The notes under the pieces are model-generated. The model saw nothing but the letters and a program-made list of their open reading frames with translations, did no database searches and was not told the DNA's origin. The translations under genes were made by a program, and so were the position numbers. Of a DNA stretch of 64,000 nucleotides, positions 57,693-64,000 are shown in pieces (position 1 is the stretch's first letter; each line of letters begins with the position of its first letter). This DNA is from Candidatus Pantoea soli (GTDB lineage Bacteria > Pseudomonadota > Gammaproteobacteria > Enterobacterales > Enterobacteriaceae). The stretch lies in contig NZ_CP032704.1 in NCBI RefSeq assembly GCF_007833795.1, positions 186,001 to 250,000 on the forward strand. Reading direction: 5' to 3'.

Positions 57693-57989
57693 CTCCGGTC
57701 ACGAGGACTATAGTGCAATGATGAAATTCCAGGTTCTCTTCAGAGCGCCTGACGGGCGCGCTCAAAGTGGTCTTCCCACTTCCAGATGTATGCTGGACGG
57801 AAAACACAGTCTGTCATTCATTTAATCCATGAGCACATTTCCATACCTTTCGACACTCCCCATCAGAAAAAACGCGAAACTCCAACGATAAGCGCCCCGC
57901 CATTAAACAGCCTTTCGTGCCACTTATCCGATTGATTGTCTCGTCCCGATATCAACTTTCGAGAATAATTTGCTAATTATTTGTACAAA

Positions 57990-58004
57990 TTGCATTCCAC
58001 ATAA
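57990..58004 (-). repeat. Right terminal inverted repeat of the umuC-inserted element
   Basis: The complement reads TTATGTGGAATGCAA, identical to 45,103-45,117. It marks the break in the umuC 5' part. Confidence 0.8.
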
Positions 58005-58245
58005 TATGGTAAAGCCCGTAGTTCGAACTGAAGATAAATACCTTTTCGGGATAGAGCTGGTTCTTTATCTGAAACCATGGCGTGCCCATTTTTATGCCAA
58101 GTTTTTTTGCGCTGGCGCTGCGCGCAATGACGCAGCCGTCGTTGTTGCTCAGTACCACAACCGGCTTACCGCGCAGATCCGGGCGGAACAGCGCCTCGCA
58201 GCTGGCATAAAATGCGTTCACGTCGGCCAGTCCGAACATGGGCAT
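58005..58245 (-). pseudogene. umuC: umuC 5' part (N-terminal fragment of Pol V)
   Basis: The ATG at 58,245 follows an ideal GGAGGTGATT. The first some 80 residues are UmuC: FGLADVNAFYASCEALFRPDL, VVVLSNNDGCVIARS and FSSNYGLY. After this the frame enters the inserted element, adds about 11 unrelated residues and stops at 57,973. The 3' part resumes at 45,102 with LSQRVM, so the two halves fit end to end. The fragment may still be translated with umuD. Confidence 0.92.
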
Positions 58246-58247
58246 AA

Positions 58248-58694
58248 TCACCTCCGCGCGCGCGTGCTGTTGAAAAACCACGTCACCACGCCGAGCAGCT
58301 GCAGCTCCTCCGGATAAATCACGGGGTAGGCGGGGTTCATCGGGAGCAGGGCGGGGCGGGGATGCAGCTGCAGGCGCTTGACCGTAAATTCTCCGTTAAC
58401 TTCGGCTATAACAATATCGCCGTGGGAAGGCTTCTCGGCGCGATCGACAACCATGACGTCGCCATCGCACAACCCGAGATCGCGCATGCTGTTGCCGCTG
58501 GCGCGGACAAAGAAAGTAGAGGCGCGCCGGCGGATGCAGAGTTCATTCAGGTCCAGCTCTTTCTCAACGTAATCTGCCGCCGGAGAGGGAAACCCTGCGG
58601 CGCAGGGCTCTGCATAGAGGGGTACCCTGACGCGGGGAGTAAAAAGCGGGGGCCAGAGCAGTGTCAGGCCCCCGGCAAAACTGCCCGGATTCAT
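58248..58694 (-). CDS. umuD: UmuD-like translesion synthesis subunit
   Basis: The product has 148 residues. The self-cleavage site lies in PCAAGFPSPAADYVEKELDL (Ala-Gly here; E. coli cleaves Cys-Gly), the catalytic Ser is in RASGNSM and the Lys in GEFTVKRLQL. RecA-stimulated cleavage gives UmuD', which partners UmuC in Pol V. Here the partner gene downstream is disrupted, so UmuD can act only with another UmuC or alone. A LexA box lies about 90 bp upstream. Confidence 0.93.
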   Translation of the reverse strand: MNPGSFAGGLTLLWPPLFTPRVRVPLYAEPCAAGFPSPAADYVEKELDLNELCIRRRASTFFVRASGNSMRDLGLCDGDVMVVDRAEKPSHGDIVIAEVNGEFTVKRLQLHPRPALLPMNPAYPVIYPEELQLLGVVTWFFNSTRARR

Positions 58695-58782
58695 GATCCG
58701 GTCCCCGGGAAAATGGCTGACCTGCCGGTAATTGCTGTCATTGCTGTAAATAAAGTGCGCATAAAAATCCTCCTCTGAATTA

Positions 58783-58802
58783 TACTGGTTATACGTACAG
58801 TA
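58783..58802 (-). promoter_or_regulatory. LexA (SOS) box upstream of umuD
   Basis: TACTGGTTATACGTACAGTA keeps CTG-N10-CAG and the outer TA bases of the SOS consensus. It lies about 90 bp upstream of the umuD start. Confidence 0.88.
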
Positions 58803-59803
58803 TTATTGAGGTGAAATTATCTGGCAAGTAGCAACGAAACGGCGGCTGATAGTTAATTTGACATATCACTGAAAAATAAAATATTTCAGTAATCCTTCCG
58901 GACAGGGGCGTGCAATAGTGGTGCCACCTGCTTAGTGCGTTTTTTAATCAATCGTCGTGAGCTACGGGCAGAAAAGGTTGCCGCAGACTATCCACAGCTT
59001 TATACCCCGGGTGTTCAGACAAAGTGTGGATAAAGCCGTGCAGAGCTGACGCACTTCACTTGTTAGCTTCACCGTACCGTTAAATGCGTGTGAGGCTGAA
59101 CCGCAGATGGACTCAGATCTGAAGTCGATGCACAAGGCAGCTGGCGCTCCTCTGAAAAAACAGGTGAAGGCTTTTTAACCGGAGACCGGCGTGTATGATT
59201 GCTGTCCGTTTCAGGGAGCTTTCGCATAAGGACTATGTTTTGAAAACCATCTCATCCTACCCCCCTCTGTTTTTACCACTCGTGACCGGCCTCAGCGCCA
59301 GTATCGCAAACCCCTGACGGCCGTAATCCGGCCATACCACAGCGCAAAGACAATGGCAGGGCCACAGCCTGACCTGCAGCCAGCCCGCGGGCTGGCGCGA
59401 ACCGCGCCGGCTAAAATCCGCCGCCGCTCTGAGGCGCAACGTCGTTTCGCTGCCGCAAAGCCGCCGTTGCCGCTGCATCGTGCTGTGCTTTTCCGCCAGG
59501 CTTCACCGGTTTAAGTCCATTCGCCGGGGCTGAGACAAGCACAGGCACCGTGGTCGTCCAGGGTGAAATTCACGCCGTGAAAATTTTTTTCCGGCCACTG
59601 CGTCAGACCAGAAATAAATTTCCCCGTCGCCCCGGACGCCTGCCGTCACCCGCGCTGGTTTACGCCCTCGCGGCGAAGGATCTCAAACGGGTGAAGTGAA
59701 TACCGGAGGAAAAACCAGCCGATTTCCACAAAACGTCAACACCGCGGCTCCCGAAACTCAACGGGTGAGGTGGTTTTAAACCAACTGCATGAGGAGAACG
59801 AAC
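58803..59803. other. Non-coding 1-kb region upstream of ssb, with two inverted DnaA-box-like sites
   Basis: No gene is supported. CTATCCACA (58,988-58,996) and TGTGGATAA (59,025-59,033, a perfect reverse DnaA box) face each other about 30 bp apart. The 59,300-59,700 part is GC-rich with short self-complementary stretches (CCCGCGGGC, GCGCGAACCGCGC). In F-like plasmids the ssb leader region holds a single-strand promoter (Frpo); a similar role here is a guess. Confidence 0.4.
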
Positions 59804-60343
59804 ATGGCTTCACGGGGCGTCAACAAGGTCATCCTGGTCGGAAATCTGGGGCAGGACCCCGAGGTGCGCTACATGCCAAACGGCGGCGCGGTCGCAAACA
59901 TTACGCTGGCCACGTCGGAAAGCTGGCGCGACAAGCAGACCGGTGAGAACAGGGAGGTAACCGAATGGCACCGCGTGGTGCTGTTCGGAAAGCTTGCCGA
60001 GGTGGCGGGGGAATACCTGCGCAAAGGTTCGCAGGTCTACATCGAGGGCCAGCTGCGCACGCGCAAGTGGCAGGGCACGGACGGACAGGACAAATACACC
60101 ACCGAGGTCGTGGTCAATGTCGGCGGCACCATGCAGATGCTGGGCGGGCGAGGAGGCAACACAGGCGCACAGACCGGACAGCCGTTCAGCAGCCAGCAGA
60201 GCGGTCAGCCTCAGCAGACACCTGCAGGGGCAGGTAACGGTGGCAAGGGCGGGCGCGGTACGGCTCAGTCGCAGCCGGAACCCCTGGCACCGCCGCAGGG
60301 CAACTATCCGCCGGCAGATTTTGATGACGATATCCCATTCTGA
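59804..60343 (+). CDS. ssb: Single-stranded DNA-binding protein
   Basis: The product has 179 residues from the ATG at 59,804 (GAGGAG 7 bp upstream). An OB-fold of about 110 residues starts [21 protein letters not shown] Gly/Gln-rich linker follows, and the acidic tip [10 protein letters not shown] binds partner proteins. It coats ssDNA, here probably during plasmid entry or replication. The order ssb, two unknown genes, radC suggests a leading-region-like block. Confidence 0.96.
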   Translation: MASRGVNKVILVGNLGQDPEVRYMPNGGAVANITLATSESWRDKQTGENREVTEWHRVVLFGKLAEVAGEYLRKGSQVYIEGQLRTRKWQGTDGQDKYTTEVVVNVGGTMQMLGGRGGNTGAQTGQPFSSQQSGQPQQTPAGAGNGGKGGRGTAQSQPEPLAPPQGNYPPADFDDDIPF

Positions 60344-60489
60344 ATGACGTGGCTTCGCTTACGCGGGGCGGCGACAGAGGTGAAAACAGCGGGAAACAAA
60401 GCAGAAAGGCGGCCGGAAAGGCCGGGGTTGCCCTGGCGGAGCGGACACTCCGCGCAGGGCATGACACATCAGATATGAAGGACCCAAAT

Positions 60490-61032
60490 ATGTCAGCGAC
60501 TCAGTCTAAAGGAAAAAAACGCCACGACAAGACATCTGCGTATTACGGCCGCCGGCGCGCGGGTTACCGCTGCTGCTCCGGCAGCGAGCTGACGCGCGAT
60601 GAAAGCGTGACGCTGCAACGTCTGCAGACATTCAGCTCTGACGATTTCGAAGCCTACCGCGCGCGGGGCGAGGCGTTTCGCCGGCGGCTGTGTGGCGCCG
60701 TGCTGCACGCGCTGCCCGTCAGCCATGCCTGGCGGGCCGACTGCGAATGTCGGGGCGAGTGGGGCGGGGTGTTCCCGGTACACCTGCGCCTGACGCACCA
60801 AAAAAATCCTCACGTCACGCTCGATATCCTGAGTCCGGGCAGTGAGTCACCGTTCTGGCACGGGCTTATCTGGGTTAATCCCGATCACACCGGCCTGTAC
60901 GTGCTGAACACAGAGCACTTTGAGCCGCAGGCTATTGGTGAGCTTCTGGCGCGCGTAGAGAACATGTTAGCCGACGGCTTCATACCATCAGAAATTGTGG
61001 CTGTTCTGGGCAGAAGAGGCGGGTGCGCATGA
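60490..61032 (+). CDS. Unknown plasmid protein downstream of ssb
   Basis: From the ATG at 60,490 (AAGGA 8 bp upstream) it has 180 residues; the open frame reaches back to 60,349 but that part looks unlike coding sequence. The N-terminus is basic (KGKKRHDKTSAYYGRRRAGYRCC), the rest soluble with several Cys and Trp. No domain recognised. It overlaps the next gene by 4 bp, so they are coupled and probably functionally linked. Confidence 0.65.
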   Translation: MSATQSKGKKRHDKTSAYYGRRRAGYRCCSGSELTRDESVTLQRLQTFSSDDFEAYRARGEAFRRRLCGAVLHALPVSHAWRADCECRGEWGGVFPVHLRLTHQKNPHVTLDILSPGSESPFWHGLIWVNPDHTGLYVLNTEHFEPQAIGELLARVENMLADGFIPSEIVAVLGRRGGCA

Positions 61033-61559
61033 ACTCAAAGGGCGCTTTCTCCGAAATCACACCACGATGCAACGTCGATTCGGGCGCACCGCACGGCAGC
61101 GCGTTACAGAACTTCGAGGATGCACTTGCCTCAGCGTGTGCCGGGCCGGATATTAATCGCGTGTTTCCCGGACATCTCCTCCGGTTTAACGCTGCCCGCC
61201 CGGCCGGGGCTTCATCATCGCGGCCGACCATTGTCACGTCTTCTGCAAGGGCACTGCGCCGACGGGCAGAGGAGCAGGAAGCATTACTCTGCGCGGCGGA
61301 ACTGGCGCTTGCGTTCCAGACTGCCGGTACTTACCGTCGCTGGTACGCCGGGTGGCGCCAGCGCGGAGTGGGCGTCAGCGATCTGCTGGATTTGACCTGG
61401 AGCTGGTGTCAGCGTGCCTGCGTGACGAACACATCCCGGTCACATAAAGTCGCAGCGAGCGGGAGACTGCATGCCCGTTGTGCGCAGGCGGATATCAATG
61501 CTGTAAAAGTCAGTCAGGGAACTGAACGGGAGGCAGGCGATGTTTCAGAAAAGGGTTGA
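61029..61559 (+). CDS. Unknown plasmid protein (176 aa)
   Basis: The ATG at 61,029 overlaps the upstream stop (ATGA). The product is rich in Ala and Arg with a likely helical core (SARALRRRAEEQEALLCAAE, FQTAGTYRRWYAGWRQRG). I recognise no family. It overlaps the radC-like gene start at 61,540 by 20 bp. Its position in an ssb-radC block suggests a role in plasmid establishment, without direct evidence. Confidence 0.55.
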   Translation: MNSKGAFSEITPRCNVDSGAPHGSALQNFEDALASACAGPDINRVFPGHLLRFNAARPAGASSSRPTIVTSSARALRRRAEEQEALLCAAELALAFQTAGTYRRWYAGWRQRGVGVSDLLDLTWSWCQRACVTNTSRSHKVAASGRLHARCAQADINAVKVSQGTEREAGDVSEKG

Positions 61560-62109
61560 GTGTTCTGAACGGCGATCAGAAGAGGGGCCTCAGCACCCCT
61601 CGAGCCATCGCGTACGCTTTTTCAGCCGGCTTTTCGCCCTGAATGAGAAGGGAGAATACGTGATGGCGAGCGACAGTCAGGTTCTGGCTGAGGCCATGCT
61701 GGCCATCGATTATCGATATCCGGTCGGTGCGCCTTTTTCCAGCGCTGCCGATACAAAAGCGTACTTCCGGGCAAAACTTGCCCGCCACGAATACGAGGTG
61801 TTTGCGGTAGCGTTTCTGGATAATCAGCACCGGCTTCTCGCCTGCGACGAAATGTTCAGGGGATCGGTGGCCACGGTAGACGTGCATCCGCGCGAGATTG
61901 CCCGGCGTGCGCTGCAGCTGAATGCATCGGCGGTGATTTTGAGTCACAACCATCCGTCGTTTAGGCCGCAACCTTCAGAAGCGGATGTTGCCATTACCCT
62001 GCGCATTCAAAAAGCGCTCAGCCTTATCGCCGTCAGGGTGATTGACCACATTATCGTTGCCGGCAATGAAACGTTGTCCCTGGCCGGGCAGGGATTTTTA
62101 AACCGTTAG
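61540..62109 (+). CDS. RadC-like JAB-domain protein (YkfG/YeeS type)
   Basis: The start at 61,540 has GGAGG 6 bp upstream; an ATG at 61,663 with AAGGGAGA is also possible and would remove 41 residues of unclear sequence. The product has 189 residues. The JAMM/MPN+ motif is SHNHPSFRPQPSEAD with metal-binding His, His and Asp, preceded by VDVHPREIARRAL. Plasmid and prophage RadC-like proteins of this kind are common, but their biochemical function is not settled. Confidence 0.85.
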   Translation: MFQKRVECSERRSEEGPQHPSSHRVRFFSRLFALNEKGEYVMASDSQVLAEAMLAIDYRYPVGAPFSSAADTKAYFRAKLARHEYEVFAVAFLDNQHRLLACDEMFRGSVATVDVHPREIARRALQLNASAVILSHNHPSFRPQPSEADVAITLRIQKALSLIAVRVIDHIIVAGNETLSLAGQGFLNR

Positions 62110-62316
62110 CGGTTTTGTTCCTGCTGTCATTCGGGCTGAGTCAGCCAGCGGTAACCCGCATGAACGCTGCTGGTGGACCGGCCCCTTGCTGTCATCATTG
62201 GCTTTGCCGATGCCAAAACCATTAACCCGGTGTAAAAGGACAAAAATGATCGTCATTGCCCCTCACATACAGTGGCGTTCAGGTTTGCGGCCGTTAGAGC
62301 GCGTGCGGACGAATTC

Positions 62317-62787
62317 TTATTGATGACGGGTAACAAATTCAGGCTCATAGCGAACCGGAAAATTCACTGACCTTGCTATAAAACAGACTTTATGGATTTC
62401 ATGATGAATGGCCATTGCAGAGTCAAGATTAGTGCCGTTTGCTACCGTGATTTTGGGTCTCAGTACAGCCGAAGTAAATCTGCCCGCACCGCCTTTCAAC
62501 ACCTCCCCCGTGGCTATCGGAGAATCTTCATATTCCAGAACAGCGATCCCTGCATCTGAGGCAAGGTGCAGGTACCAGAGCATGTGGCATGCAGAAAGCG
62601 AGGATAGCAGAAGGTCTTCAGGATTCATTTTAGTGGCATCGCCACCCAACAGGGGATCGTTTGAGCAATGGATAACCTCTTTGCCGGTAATGGCGATGTC
62701 CCAGGTCCTCGCATACGCCTTATATCCCGATGTTCCAGTGCCTTGATTCCCGGTCCAGAATATGTGCGAGGTATATTGATGTTCCAT
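62317..62787 (-). CDS. OsmC/Ohr-family protein
   Basis: The product has 156 residues from the ATG at 62,787, preceded by AGGAGA. The OsmC fold is indicated by NPEDLLLSSLSACHMLWYLHLAS with the first redox Cys and IHHEIHKVCFIARSVNFPV with the second. Such proteins reduce organic hydroperoxides with the Cys pair. It lies between the radC block and an MFS gene with its own likely promoter. Confidence 0.9.
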   Translation of the reverse strand: MEHQYTSHIFWTGNQGTGTSGYKAYARTWDIAITGKEVIHCSNDPLLGGDATKMNPEDLLLSSLSACHMLWYLHLASDAGIAVLEYEDSPIATGEVLKGGAGRFTSAVLRPKITVANGTNLDSAMAIHHEIHKVCFIARSVNFPVRYEPEFVTRHQ

Positions 62788-62942
62788 TGCTGATTCTCCT
62801 GTAGAGGATAAAAACTGTCTCCAGCCCCATAAGCGGTACGGGACGCTTGTGCTGCTGACTAAACTACACGATATAGCGTTGTAAATTCCGCGCAATAGAC
62901 CTTGTTGCATCTCTGCTCTGGCAGCGGGCTGACATGATAAAA

Positions 62943-64000
62943 TTAACGTCCGCCATCTTTCTCGCTCAGGATTTCATCCCCTTTTCTGGTCAAAATCGTG
63001 CTTGCCGGACAAGGTTCTGCTTTCCTGCTTAACATGACTCCTGTCACGAGCGCACAAAACAGCGTGATGGCCGCCAGCACGCTGAAAAGCGTCGTATAGG
63101 CGCTGTCATAGCTGTCGTGTAGTAGCCATCCGGGAAAACCGGGTAAAATCGTAGCGGCTTCATCACTATTACCACTTCCCAGCCAGGCAGCCGCCCGATG
63201 AATCACCTCTGGGGGATACCCGTGCGCATTTTTCTCAAGCGTGAATGTGTTCATGACGGTTAAAAAAGCAGACACCATTGCCAGCGCGATCCCCTCTCCG
63301 GCAACGCGTACGGTATTAAAGAGGCCTGCGGCCATGCCGGCTTTCTCAACAGGCACCGCAGAGAGGGCCAGACCGTCCATCAGCCCCCAGGGAAAAGCCG
63401 CGCCGGTGCCGGTCAGCATCAGTGAAAGCACAAGAAAGCTACTGCTATCGCCGGTTAAGGCGTATCCGAGTAAAAGCAGCCCACCCGTTGACACAGTAAG
63501 CCCCATGGCTGAAACGGTTCCCGGCGAAAACCATCGTGTCAGCACTGCGGCAACGGATGGGAAAATCAGCATCGGAGACGTCAGCGCCATAAGATAAACA
63601 GCGCTTTGAGCCTCACTCATTCCGTCACCGCCCATAAAATGCTGCGGGAGAATAATCAGCAACACCACATAGCAATAGCATGTTGCTACCGGAAGCAGCA
63701 GGACGCCGGCAAAGTGTGGACGCAGCAGCAATGAGATATCCAGAACCGGATTTTGAATACGCAGGCACCGCACCACAAAACCGCTTAAAAACAGCCCGGC
63801 TGAGACAAGCAAAACGAGCACGGCAAATGATAGCAATCCGAAGGCCGGTATCAGCATTACCGCCGATGTGAAAAGTATCAGGGCTGCAGTAAACAGCATT
63901 AACCCCGCTATGTCGGGTTTCTGCTGTGCGCGTTCCTGTGATGCAGGCAGAAACGCAGCCCCGATAAATAACACAATGCCTGCAAGCAGCGCTAACAGGG
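62943..64000 (-). CDS. MFS transporter (DHA2-like), 5' end outside window
   Basis: At least 352 codons read on the minus strand with no start inside the window, so the N-terminus lies beyond 64,000. About ten hydrophobic segments remain. Features such as SEAQSAVYLMALTSPMLIFPSVAAVLTRWFSPG and GTGAAFPWGLMDGLALSAVP match the later half of 14-TM DHA2 drug/proton antiporters. The substrate cannot be told. Confidence 0.85.
   Translation of the reverse strand, partial: LLALLAGIVLFIGAAFLPASQERAQQKPDIAGLMLFTAALILFTSAVMLIPAFGLLSFAVLVLLVSAGLFLSGFVVRCLRIQNPVLDISLLLRPHFAGVLLLPVATCYCYVVLLIILPQHFMGGDGMSEAQSAVYLMALTSPMLIFPSVAAVLTRWFSPGTVSAMGLTVSTGGLLLLGYALTGDSSSFLVLSLMLTGTGAAFPWGLMDGLALSAVPVEKAGMAAGLFNTVRVAGEGIALAMVSAFLTVMNTFTLEKNAHGYPPEVIHRAAAWLGSGNSDEAATILPGFPGWLLHDSYDSAYTTLFSVLAAITLFCALVTGVMLSRKAEPCPASTILTRKGDEILSEKDGGR

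Larger units (their letters stand above)
45103..58004. mobile_element. 12.9-kb element with twin tyrosine recombinases inserted in umuC
   Basis: The umuC coding sequence breaks at both ends of this segment. TTATGTGGAATGCAA occurs at 45,103-45,117 and as its reverse complement at 57,990-58,004, giving terminal 15-bp inverted repeats that point inwards. Just inside the left end are two adjacent tyrosine recombinase genes in the same order and orientation as tnpA-tnpB of Tn554. Cargo includes a riboswitch-controlled fluoride-resistance operon, a DNA glycosylase, a TDT transporter, a beta-propeller protein and a chemoreceptor. The segment is visibly more GC-rich than the preceding envelope island. 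A TTAC next to both ends may be a short target duplication, but exact boundaries are uncertain. Confidence 0.85.

Noticed and set aside
59257..59478. 73-codon minus-strand frame upstream of ssb
   Set aside because: High GC makes long frames likely by chance; no SD, and a low-complexity Arg-rich product. Not supported as a gene.
1..64000. tRNA or rRNA genes
   Set aside because: None was recognised by eye on either strand; a tRNA scan could not be run here.

Overview
This window looks like part of a large, low-copy plasmid from an enterobacterium of the Pantoea/Erwinia type. It carries a RepFIB-like initiator gene with iterons on both sides, a P1-type parAB system, a plasmid ssb/radC block, a umuDC locus with a LexA box, toxin-antitoxin genes and a 1221-bp IS whose length and ends fit IS1222, an element I recall from Pantoea agglomerans. 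No rRNA, tRNA or CRISPR array was seen. The organism call is an inference.

Region 1 (1-32,200) is an envelope-remodelling island. In order it holds an RND pump with its adaptor (1-3197, minus strand), a full-length second BamA (3564-5990), a two-component pair (6182-7940), and a complete arnBCADTEF operon for L-Ara4N modification of lipid A (15,381 down to 8044). Next come a second ArnT-like glycosyltransferase split by a -1 frameshift at an A7 tract (15,634-17,291) and a divergent stand-alone ArnA-type formyltransferase (17,583-18,524). After an IS3-family element (18,556-19,786) follow a second RND pump with a CusRS-like two-component pair and CusR-type palindromes, then two PAP2 lipid phosphatases (PgpB- and YbjG-like), a third two-component pair (QseBC/PmrAB-like), a DedA protein and a COG4705 membrane protein. 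Most of these families act on lipid A, undecaprenyl phosphate, outer-membrane biogenesis or efflux.

Region 2 (32,210-39,757) is the backbone: the IS1222-like element, iterons, repA, an origin-like cluster of six GATC sites with two DnaA-box-like sites, parB and parA. ATTTCA-N3-TGAAAT palindromes lie on both sides of the par operon. The one upstream of parA is paired with a left half-site and an IHF consensus, as in P1 parS.

Region 3 (39,757-45,100) has an AraC regulator, a LysE exporter coupled to a 433-residue protein of unknown function, an orphan PemI-like antitoxin, a HigBA-type pair and the 3' part of umuC.

Region 4 (45,103-58,004) is a 12.9-kb element inserted in umuC, bounded by a 15-bp inverted repeat and starting with two tyrosine recombinases arranged as in Tn554. 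Its core is a fluoride-resistance operon: promoter, fluoride riboswitch, family II pyrophosphatase, universal stress protein, enolase, phosphoglycerate mutase and the CrcB/Fluc fluoride exporter. A uracil-DNA glycosylase, a TDT-family transporter, a YncE-like beta-propeller, a chemoreceptor and a VOC protein accompany it.

Region 5 (58,005-64,000) has the umuC 5' part, umuD with its LexA box, a 1-kb non-coding stretch, ssb, two unknown plasmid genes, a RadC-like gene, an OsmC-family gene and the end of an MFS transporter.
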